This document shows, one piece after another, positions 25,301-37,339 of a DNA stretch of 64,000 nucleotides. Position 1 is the first letter of the stretch; the number at the start of each line of letters is the position of its first letter. The notes beneath the pieces are model-generated. The model did no database searches, was not told the DNA's origin, and saw only the letters and a program-made list of their open reading frames with translations. Origin of the DNA: Hexactinellida sp. DTS-2022 (taxonomy: Eukaryota; Porifera; Hexactinellida); NCBI GenBank assembly GCA_028753945.1, contig JAPNXP010000005.1, positions 682,001 through 746,000 on the forward strand, in the 5' to 3' direction. Position numbers and translations under genes: made by a program.

Positions 25301-28300
25301 AACAGGTGTTCAGTTTGTATGAACTAATCTATGAATAATAAAGTGTATAATAAACAAGTTGAGCTATACAATAAAATATATAGTTTTTGTATAATATAGC
25401 AAAAATGGATACGTTGCTTAGAAATTGTTATTGATAGAACTGAACTTTGAAAAACTGACCTTCTTCAGTGACTGAATTTAGTATTAGAAAACTCAGCTTT
25501 GTATAAGTTATAACTATGAATTACTTATTTATCGGCCAATCTTTTTAATGTAAATTTCAGGTACTGGAAAGGTTATTTTATTCATTCAAAATTTACCTTA
25601 TTGAAGCCTGTTTTTATATTATAGGAGCAGGTCAAACGTTACTTAATGCAAAATTCAAGGAATATTAGACACCCCTCCCATGTCACGCTTTTGACCATTT
25701 TATTATACAAAAGGATCCCCTTGGAAGCAAAGCTAACATTAGTTGGACTCTTGTGCCGTTTGTACAATAGAGACAACTCCATTTATTGTACAATCTACAG
25801 GAATCAATGCAATGTCTACCTACATACTATATACCATAAGTCCATAACTGATATCGTTTCAGCCCTAAATAATAACAATTAATAATATGGTTTAATTGGA
25901 TAAATGATGAATACAAATGTTAAATAAATGAAAAAATAGTTCAAAAGAATTGTAGTTTAGGAGACCTCTTCCAATCAACAACAACAACAAGTCCCTCCTT
26001 GTTGATATCTATGCCTTGAGGATATCGGAATTCTCCAGGTCCTGTCCCTTCGTGTCCCATGGTACCGACAAGCTGTCCCTCTCTATTGAACACTTTAACA
26101 TTCTTAGCATTCCCGTCACTAACTATAATATTAATGTGTCTGTCCAGACAGAAATAGTAAGCATCAATCAGCTGTTCTTGTGGCACAATCGAATGTATTA
26201 GGTTCCCATCTCTGGTAAATGATTGGACATGATAGGGACACCCAACAAACAGGACTATAAATAGAGAGGGAGCTAGTTTCAGGTCGCGTAGCCTAGTGTC
26301 CTTTGTTATGTGTGGAGAGTTAAGTTGAGTCAAATCGACAGACCGCAAATCCTCAACACTGAAATGAGATATGCTATTAGTTGCACACATCCCTACATAC
26401 AGTGTGTCTGTGTCAACTGACAGACCACACATGCCATACTCTGTTGCAACACAACACAGAATGTCCCCACACACTTTATCTAGCTTGTAGATACAAGGTG
26501 GATTGTTACAGGTGAAAAACAGGTGATGGAGTGAGACAGTTATGGAATCAGGACTAGACATTCCTTGTAGCTCAATTGTTCTAGAATAATTGCCTTCTTT
26601 GCCAAACACCTGAATCCTACTAGCCAAATAATCACACACAAATATATCTCCATTGTCTCTGTCTGTTGCCAGACCACAAGGAGCACGTATTTCCATCCGT
26701 CCCTCTCCTCTATTGACACCAGACCACACTGGGTTGTGTCTGTTCACGTAGGATACAACCTCACACAAGCGACACAATCCAGCCATGCCACCTTCCAACC
26801 ACCCGTCATGCCACTCGAGCCACACAGATGGAATCCGATCCACAGTCGCCTCTAGTCTCCGTATCTTCTCGTCCAACTCTCGGGACACATTTACTAGAGT
26901 CTCATTAAGCTCATTGTGTTGGAGATTGTGTGTCACATCAGCTTTGGCCACTTTCAACTGATTCAGCTTCGCCTGTCTGTCCTCCACTTGTGTCTCTGCC
27001 ACACGGACCACTTCATCCAGCTGTGCCACCAGTTCGAGGTGTCTGCCACGTAGCACTTGGAAATAATACTCGAATCGGACACGTAACTCCTCTTTCGCTA
27101 TCACCACTTCCCCTCGAATTCGTTCCAGCTCTCTGGCTGTCTCTTCTCGCATGTCCGCTACAAACTCAGTTGCCATTCTACACTCGATTCCAACATTCAA
27201 AATAGTCCTTTCTATACAACAACTTTATCAATATTTATGGGTATTTATAAACACTTTAATTAATAAGCACAAAGTATCGTTTGTCACACGTAACGTTTGA
27301 ATATACTATAGTACATCCAATGATTTTCCTTAGAGAGACTTCATAATAAGCAAACAAACTTAATTATAATTAATTAATACAAACTCTATGTTAGTTGTTA
27401 AGCTGGGACCATAGGGTTTGTTCATAGTAAACAAAATTAATAATGGTTGTTAGAGTTACACAACGTTTGAACGGCCAAATGAAGGTGTTGGCCGATATAC
27501 CTTTATATGGCCGTTCAAACCGTTCAAAAAAGCTGAAATAAATCATTAAAAAATCATTGGGTGTATGTACATATATTAGTTGTTCAAACGCTACGTGTGA
27601 CAAACCATACTTTGTGCTTATTAAAGTGTTTATAAATACCCATAAATATTGATAAAGTTGTTGTATAGAAAGGACTATTTTGAATGTTGGAATCGAGTGT
27701 AGAATGGCAACTGAGTTTGTAGCGGACATGCGAGAAGAGACAGCCAGAGAGCTGGAACGAATTCGAGGGGAAGTGGTGATAGCGAAAGAGGAGTTACGTG
27801 TCCGATTCGAGTATTATTTCCAAGTGCTACGTGACAGACACCTCGAACTGGTGGCACAGCTGGATGAAGTGGTCCGTGTGGCAGAGACACAAGTGGAGGA
27901 CAGACAGGTGAAGCTGAATCAGTTGAAAGTGACCAAAGCTGAGGTGTCACACAATCTCCAACACAATGAGCTCAATGAGACTCTAATAAATGTGTCCCGA
28001 AAGTTTGACAAGAAGATACGGAGACTAGAGGCGACTGTGGATCGGATTCCATCTGTGTGGCTCGAGTGGCATGACGGGTGGTTGGAAAGTGACATGGCTG
28101 GATTGTGTCGCTTGTGTGAGGGTGTATCCTACGTGAACAGACACAACCCAGTGTGGTCTGGTGTCTATAGAGGAGACGGACAGATGGAAATACATGCTCC
28201 TTGTGGTCTGTCAACAGACAGAGACAATGGGGATATATTTGTGTGTGCAATTTTTTTCCTGCTAATAGGATTCAGGTGTTTAGCAAAGGAGGCAATTATT

Positions 28301-31300
28301 CTAGAACAATCAAGCCACAAGGAATGAATTATCCTGATTCCATAACTGTCTCTCTCCATCACCTGTTTGTCACCTGTAATAATCCAGTTAGTATCTGGAA
28401 GCTAGATAAAGTGTCTGGGGGCATTCTGTGTTGTGTTAATTCAATCGACCCCCCATATTGCCCACTACTCAACTTCTAGTATAGACAATCACTTGATATT
28501 GCATATTTTGTATGCATATATCCTGGTAAATCGTGTCCACTAATTAAAAGTTTTATTTGTGAAGAAATCTTAGAAATTTATATTGTCGGCCATTGTTCAC
28601 AAACTTGCAGATTCCTTAAAACAAAGTGTGGCATGCGTGGTCTGTCAGTTGACACAGACACGCTGTATGCAGGAATGCGTGGAACTAAATGCATATCTCA
28701 TTTCAGTGTTGAGGATTTGCGGTCTGTCGATATTACTCCACTTAACTCTCCACACATAACAGAGGACACTATGCTACGCGACCTAAAACTAACTTCCTCT
28801 CTATTTATAGTCCTGTTTGTTGAGTGTCCCTATCCTATCCAATCATTTTCCAGAGATGGGGACCTAATGCATTCGATTGTGTCACAGGAACAGCTGATTG
28901 ATGCTTGGTATTTCTGTCTGGACAGACAGATGAATATTATAGTTAGTGACGAGAGAGCTAATAATGTTAAAGTGTTCGACAGAGAGGGACAGCTTGTCGG
29001 TACCATGGGACACGAAGAGACAGGACCTGGAGAGTTATATTCTCCTCAAGGCATAGATATCAACAAGGAGGGACTTGTTGTTGTTGTTGATTGGAAGGAA
29101 TCTCGTATGCTACAATTCTTTTGAACTCTTTTTTTCATTTATTTCACATTTGTATTCACCATTTATTCAATTAAACCATATTAGTATTTGCATAGCATTG
29201 GTATTTGTTATAATTTTAGGGCTGAAACGAATGTCAGTTATGGTATATAGACATTGCATTGATTCCTGTAGATTGTACAATAAATGGAGTTGACTCTATT
29301 TATTGTACAAACGGCAGTCCAACTAATGTTAGCTTAGCTTCAAAAGGGATCCTTTTGTAATGTAAAATGGTCAAAAGCGTGACTATTATTCCCAGGGCCG
29401 GATTAACAGAGGTGGAGGCCCTGGGGCAACCAGTGTTGTGGAGGCCCCTAACTCCTTCCACCAGAGTGGACCATGGGTCATGGGTCATGGGCAGGGCCGA
29501 CGGAAGAGGGACGGCCTGGGCCGCCCCACTTTTTCTGTGATTTTTTGGTACTCTGAAATTTCGCGGGCGTGTTTTTTGACGTGTTGATACAAGGCCGCCC
29601 CACCTCTCACGAGTTTCCGCCGGCCCTGGTCATGGGTCAGATGGGTCAGATGGGTCATGGGTCACGGCTCTGTAACCCATGACCCATGACCCATTTGGAA
29701 TTTTGATCCCATTTGGAATTCCAGTTATAGTACGAATCAAATTTACCCACAAACATTACAGGGTATTTCTTTGGTATTAGAAATCTACCAAAATTAATTG
29801 ATTGACAAACATCATACATATATTGTGTTACATAATGTTTGGATATTAAAAATAGATATTTAAAATGGTCAATGGATAACACGTTGGCACAATGCGTTAC
29901 TTGATGGGTCAATGGGTCACTCGATGGGTCAGATGGGTCAATGGTCACCAATGTTGACCCATGATCCACTCTGCCTTCCACTACAATTGTCCAGTGAAAA
30001 ATGAAGTAGAACTTTGGTGGTGGAGGCCCCGGGGCAGTTGCCCCGGTTGCCCATGGGTTAATCCGGCCCTGATTATTCCTGAAATTTTTTGTTACCTAAC
30101 GTTTAATCTGTTCCTATAATATAAAAACAGGTCAACAAGGTAAATTTTTGATGAATAAAATTACCTCTCCAGTACCTGAATATTATATTAAAAAGATTGT
30201 AACGATAAATAAGTAATTTATAATTATAACTTATATTTTTTTATCCTAAGCAGAATTTTCTAACACTAAATCCAGTCACTTAGGAAGGTCAGTTTTCCAA
30301 GTTATAAATTTACCAATATTAAGTAATCTGGCATTTTATTAATAGAAAACTGAGCATAAAAGTATTATCAACCAAGGAATTATCCAGGAGCGCGAGATGC
30401 TCCTTTTGGAGATGATTTTTTGAAAATTTGAATTTAGGAGCGCGAAAATTTGGAATCCTCTCCTATTCCATAACGTTAATTTGTGATTTAGGCGTATTAA
30501 AATTGGATCAGACCAGGATTAGGAGCGTATTCACAAATGTCACAAATGGCTGTATAATATACTGAGTAGCACCACAGGGTTAAATCACTCATAATTATTT
30601 TGGTCCCTACAAAGCATTATCCCGTATGTGGTATTACTCACTAACTTACCGCAGTAAAGTAGTTACAGAGATCATCTAAGCTAATCCAGAATACGCCCCC
30701 CTCCCCTGGAGTTAGCATCTTACGCATTTCCTTCGTCCACTTAGGACTCCGGCAGGACCAGTCGCCCTTCCAGCTGCTGGCGCCGTTGGGGTCTCGCAAA
30801 CACAGCAATCTGAATAATATACATAATGAATATGTAGAGCATACTCCGCTTAATAGAGACACCGGTTAATAGATTTCTCCGCTTAATCGAGTCAAAACTT
30901 CACAGGATTTATAGGACGGAATGACAGTTTGGCCATTAAAATATTTTCGGTTAATAGATTTCTCCGCTTAATCGGGTCAAAGTAACCTGGTCCCGAGGTG
31001 ACTCTATTAAGCGGAGTCGACTGCATATAGCATACTAGGATGTCATGCAAACTTTATTAGACAAACGATCAGTTATAATCGATTGTACAGTAGACTCCCG
31101 TTATAACGAAGTCGGATATAACGAAATAACATGGAATCACTTAATATTGACTAACATATTTTCTAATGTAATTTTCGGGCAAGGTAAGGTCATTTTAACA
31201 TTAAAAAATCAACCGGGGTTTTTAAATGAAAGTTGTTGGCAGATATATTAAGTCTTATAATGATATGGTTCGTTCAAACGTTACGTAACGCTTCCAAGAG

Positions 31301-34300
31301 GAGAGGGATTTAACAAATGTGTAACAGACCATCCATTTCATACAGTAGATGCCGGATATAAGAACACCGGTTATAAGAACACCGGTTATAAGAACATTAT
31401 ATATGCAGTTTCCAACGATGTTCTTATAACCGGTACCCACTGTATTACAAAATGGTCAAAAAGCGTGAAATAGGGGTGGGGGGGGGAATAAAATTCATAC
31501 GAAACCCAAACAGGGGTTTATCCAGGAATTTATGTACCAGAAAATCCGGCCAGACACCCGGAACCTAAATCGAATTCCACTACAAATACCTTGTTACCTT
31601 AATCGATGCCAGGATGGAAAAAAGTTAGGGTCTGGGTAAAAGTTAGGGCCAGGCCTTTAGATAAAGCCCATGTTCTACTGTATTCGGAAACTCACTTATT
31701 CCCTTCCATTTCGCTGACATGTAGAACCGAGTATGCGTGGTGCTGAGAGAGTCCCACCCCATTGTACACCTCCTCACTGATCTCTGTATTCCCAGTGGAC
31801 ACTCCCATCAAGAAGTCACAGTTCTTAAAGTAGGCTATTTGAGCCCAGATTATCTTCTTAGATTCTACAGGATCAATTCTTCTGCCGTGTAGGAGCTCAG
31901 CAAAATATATAGTCTGTACAATGGATAGCAAGTAATACGGAATATAAAATAAGAGTTTACTTATCCACCGACATGGCCTACTTAATATACGGCTATATAT
32001 GTTCCCGAGAAGGCCAAGAAAGAAGAAGGCCAGTTTCTAATTTTCATTTTAGGATAAACTATGCCTCCTATTGTTGTTATTTGGGTTGTATATGGGGTAA
32101 TCAACCATTGCGAGTCCAATGGAACCACTTTTGAGAATCTCAGATTTGTGGTTAAGCTGTTTAGGCGCAATTTAATGATGACACCACAAATATACAAAAA
32201 TATAAAATTTGAGTATAAAGAACTGCGAGAAAATGAAAATAATTTGCTAATATACTTCGAATACATTTTCCGGATATATTGATAATGAATATATATAAAC
32301 CAGCAATTATATACGTTTTATGTACGAAAATAGTAAGTTATAATTCGGATACTACTTGTATTTTAGCATGTGGTTGCTTTATAATTTTTCATTTTTTTTA
32401 GAATGTCGCCATTTTGTGATTTAGTAGCCTTTGGGGTATGAAATATATCCCTATATTAGTATTCTTATTATAAAATTATTAGAAAGTAGGAAGAAACTGA
32501 AATTAATGATATTTGAAAAAAATTCATTTTACCATAAATTGTTACCGTCATCATTAAATTGCGCCTAAACAGCTTAACCACAAATCTGAGATTCTCAAAA
32601 GTGGTTCCATTGGACTCGCAATGGTTGATTACCCCATATACAACCCAAATAACAACAATAGGAGGCATAGTTTATCCTAAAATGAAAATTAGAAACTGGC
32701 CTTCTTCTTTCTTGGCCTTCTCGGGAACATATATAGCCGTATATTAAGTAGGCCATGCCACCGATCATCGGCGTTTGTATTAAAAAACCTCGCTACTTTC
32801 TACCGATTGTTTTTTATGTTTATAAAAAAAACACCATCGGTAGAAACTAGCCAGGTTATTTAATACAAACGCCGATGATCAGTGGATAAGTAAATTCATA
32901 AAATAATTATGTGTTACACTGGACTATGGATACGTTCGCGAATTTTTGACAATTTTAAAAATAAAATACTAAAATTAATTAATTAAAACAAACGAATATG
33001 AATAGCATACCTATGATATAATATTGTAGACTCTCGTTATTACGAATACCGGGGAACCGTCAAAATCTGACCCAAAATTTTTATTAACTGGAGTCACTCA
33101 CATATATTTGTATAAGCTAGGGAAATTAAACCTTGTATTCCTTAACCGATATTCGCCTTATCCGTTTTCCTATTAACGAGAGTCTACTATAGTCTCTATA
33201 AGTATGTATTATAGCATATTTGTATACAGTGGACTCCGCTTAATAGAGTCACCGGTTAATAGAATTCACTGCTTAATGGGGTCAAAATTTCACAGGATTT
33301 ATAGGACGTAATTACATTCAGGGAATTATCCAGGAGCGCGAGACGCTCCTTTTGGAGTATGATTTTAGGAAAAAAAGTAATTAGGAGCGCGAAAAATTGG
33401 AATTTTGTCCTATACCGTAACATTAATTTGTGATTTAGGCGTATTAAAATTGCATCAGACGAGGATTAGGATCGTATTTACAAATGGCTGTATAATACAC
33501 TGATTACATTTTGGCTTAACCTGTTCAAGAGGTGACTCTATTAAGCGGAGTCGACTGTATTTGTATATTATTTGTATTATAGCATATTTGATTATAGCAT
33601 ATTGTATACGTGTATTATTGTATATTAGCATATGTATACCTCACAAGGAGCCCCAGTTAGCGTGGACAGCCCCTCTATAAGAGTTCCTCTGTTCAGAGAT
33701 TCGTAGCATCCGTATAGCTTAGCGGCCGCCTTCTCAATTAAACACACCCACAACTGATTTCTGATAGATTCCGAGTAGATCTGAGTCTTATAGTCAGTTC
33801 GGCAAGGAAATGAATCGTCGATAGTTACAACTTCCCACTTTCCACACATGCATAGACATACCTACATTATGTTGCTACGTTAATACAATAGGGATAATAT
33901 TCATACAATCAACATAGTAATTCGAACTCAGAAGAGGAAATAAATTGGGTCGAATTAGCGAATGTTCGACGAGTAATTGACGATTACCACAAAAAACGAT
34001 TACATTTAATCAATTAACACGATTACAGGAGTGTTAATTACAGCGATAAACTTGAATTATTACGATTATGATTACAGGAAATTGTGTAATTGGTTACAAT
34101 CGATTATGTTATAATCAGCCCGAACTCTGACTTGTTATGGAATCTGGGTTTCAACTTCAAACCATGGATATCGACCCAAAGTAGGGGTCGCAAAATAATG
34201 TTTTAGAATACAGTCGACAATCGTTAATTCGAACTTTCACTAACTCAAACAAATTTATTTTTACCTTGGAAGCCCTTCCCATACAATATACAATATCCGT

Positions 34301-37300
34301 TCGATAATTCGAAAAAATTTATTTCCCCTTGAGTGTTCAATTAACTGACGTTAACTGTAACTTATATACTCAGTTTTTTCTAATAGTAAAAGAGTCAGGG
34401 TATTAGTATTTAAATGCAACGATAGTTTGTTTGTTGCGGTAACGCCACACACTAATGCTATTGACAAAGCTGATAGGTGCCCGTGTGAAGTCTGTTATTT
34501 GTCTGTTTACCTAGAATAATACCGGATATATTCCATGTTTGTTTATCTGTTTGTTTATATATTTGTTTGTTTGTCATTTATCTATAGTCTATACCTGGTA
34601 TATATGTTGTAGGCGAAAATGAGTTTCATTTGGACTGAAACTCAATTTCGCCTGCGACATGTATATCCCATGTTTGTTTATCTGTTTATTTATTTATTTG
34701 TTTGTTTGTTGTTTATTTATTTATTTGTTTGTTTTGTTTGTCTGTTTACCTATAGTCTATACCTGATATATCCCATGTTTGTTTATCTGTTTATTTATTT
34801 ATTTGTTTGTTTGTTTGTCTGTTTACCTATAATCTATACCTGATATATCCCATGCTTGTTTATCTGTTTATTTATTTATTTGTTTGTTTGTTTACCTAGA
34901 ATCTATACCTAATATATCCCATGTTTGTTTATTTATTTGTTTGTTTGTTTGTTTGTTGTTTACCTATAGTCTATACTTGATATATCCCATGTTTGTTTGT
35001 TTGTTTGTTTGTTTGCTTGTTTGTTATTTATTTGTTTGTTTGTATGTTGTTTACCTATGGTCTATACCTGATATATTCCATGTTTGTTTATCTGTTTGGT
35101 GACAAGAAGATTATCTATTAGTTTCTGTTTCTCCGCCACTACCGAGAGGGCTGATAGGAACCAACAGTTCCCTAATCTGCCCTGGAATATGTCCCCAGGG
35201 TTGGGATGGTTAGTCACCGACCATTTCATTCTGCGGGACTGCGTTCTTATCTGTCCGGGGCGTAACCAGGTTATCTAACAAGTTAATACAGTATAACCTC
35301 GTTAGTAGGAACACGGTTAATTACCACGAAATTCCGGTTAATACGAACAAACAGTTCCACAAAATTAGGTCCCTACAATGGCTATTCAATGGGTATTACT
35401 CCGGTTAAGACAACTCTGTATAAAGCGAACAGATTTATACCGTCCGTTGGTGTTCGTATTAAGAGGTTCTACTGTAGTGCTAATTAGTAGTGACTCCAAA
35501 GTGTAATTACCTAATATTATACAAAGGTATTGCTTATATATTATCAGTTGACTCCGCTTAATAGAGCCACCGGTTAATAGATTTCTCCGCTTAAACGGAT
35601 CAAAGTAACCTGGTCCCGAGGTGACTCTATTAAGCGGACTGTAAATCGGGCAACACATTTTCAATATAAAATTCGGTTTCGTAAAGGAGATTTTTTAATA
35701 ATAAAAATAAGCTTGCAAATGCCTGAAAATTACATTAGAAAAGGTGTTGGTTGATATATATAGTAGAGTAGACTCCTGTTAATAGGAACACCAGGGGACC
35801 GTCGAAATATGTTCGTATTAACCGAAGTCACTTGCATGCATTTGTATAGGCTAGTGGAATTAAACCTTGTACTCCTTAACATATACTATTTCCCTTATCT
35901 GTGTTCCTACTAACGAGAGTCTATTGTATTTACATAAACATAAGTATTACCATCCGTAATTTGTCCTTGTTCTCCGTTTGTGGGTTAAGAAACAAACTTC
36001 TCGGAGATGGAAAGAAAGACGGGTCAATAAAATCCATTTTCTGTTTCTTCAAAAAAGATATAATTTCCTCAACCCTCATTTTCTCTTCTGTGATAGTATC
36101 GATAATATTCTCCGAACGAACAGAATTAACTTTTCTAGGCGACTCCGGTATTTCTATTGGGTCGGGAGTTGCTTTCTGTATCGCGAGTGATGACTGGGAT
36201 ATTTTCCTTGGAGCTGGAATGGGTTGCTTGAAGGTATCTGTTATAGTCCTTGGATACGGTACTGGGTGAATGGAATGTGATTCTATATCAGCTACTGCTG
36301 GTGGGACAGGAATGGATGAATGGGCAGTAATAGGATCTCTGTACCAGTCATCCTAACAGACACAACACAGCTATAAGTTATGAAAATAGTATTGAGGTAT
36401 TTAGGCGCGTTACGTAATGTAGGACATTCAATTAGGTAACGCGAAATTCGTAAAATTAGACACCCCTCCCTATGTCACACTTTAAACTAAATATAAAAAA
36501 TACAAAATATACAAAAAGATGTTATAATACAAAAAGATTGTATGTCACATATTTGTTAATTGGAAGCGTTACGTTCGTTTGAACGTCCTTTTACAAGATT
36601 TGTAGAAATAAATAAGATAATGTATAGTATAACCTCGTTAGTACGAACACCAGGGGACCATAAAAATGCGTTCGCCTTATCCGGAATTCATATTAAGTAT
36701 TATTAACCAATATCATTCGTATTGAAAAGGCTTTGAAGGGGACTGAAATAGTGTGCACATTAACCGGAATTTCATATTAACCAATATAATTTGTATTGAA
36801 TGGCTTTAAAGATGACTGAAGTGTCCACATTACCTGTGTTCCTACTAACGAGGTTCTACTGTATTAATTGGGATAACTAACTTCTCTTGCCGCTATGCTG
36901 TCTAATGGCGGATACAGATTCCCTGGAGTGGAGTTAGGAATCTGAGTTGGATTCGTGATTTGTTTCTCAATAGACTCTAGTTTAGCACTCGCTGTTAACG
37001 AGAATCTCATTTCATCGCTGTCAATTAATCTCACCTCTTCATTGTCAATAAATCTCACTTCTTGACTGTCAAGTATATCAGTGGCAGCTGGCTTAGGGGG
37101 CTATAAATTATATTTTATATATTAAACACAACGTTTGTTTGTCTGTTTGTCCATAATTGATTGATGAACTGGTAAGAGTAACTAATTATACATAAACTAA
37201 ATTAAGGCACTGAGAAAGGTTTTCACAGTTTAAAATTTGGACCTTTTGAAGGCAAACCTGGCTCTTTATAGTATAGGAAAGCTGAGCTCTATAAGTAATA

Positions 37301-37306
37301 TCATAT

Positions 37307-37339
<33 letters not shown>

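Larger units (their letters stand above)
25440..30310. repeat. Giant interrupted palindrome (inverted duplication) carrying both NHL copies
   Basis: Left arm about 25440-27300, right arm about 27575-30310, joined by about 270 bp. The arms match beyond the genes. The 3' flanks share GGATCC near the GTACAAT..TTGTACA region (about 25700-25830 against 29265-29370). The outermost parts (about 25440-25640 and 30080-30310) also correspond in reverse complement. The right arm is lengthened by a 679-bp hAT-like insertion (29393-30071). The arms were followed by eye; exact borders and identity need alignment. Confidence 0.85.

Noticed and set aside
26930-27205. Plus-strand frame in the NHL coiled-coil region, mirrored at 27675-27950
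   Set aside because: Antisense shadows of the coiled-coil codons; they appear twice because the gene is duplicated in inverse orientation.
32061-32747. Paired short frames beginning MPPIVVIWVV on both strands
   Set aside because: Present twice only because they lie in the inverted arms of the fold-back element; no continuation, start context or family.
34619-35102. Phe/Tyr/Leu-rich open frames resembling a membrane protein
   Set aside because: Low-complexity translation of the TTTG/TTTA minisatellite in calpain-15 intron 5.
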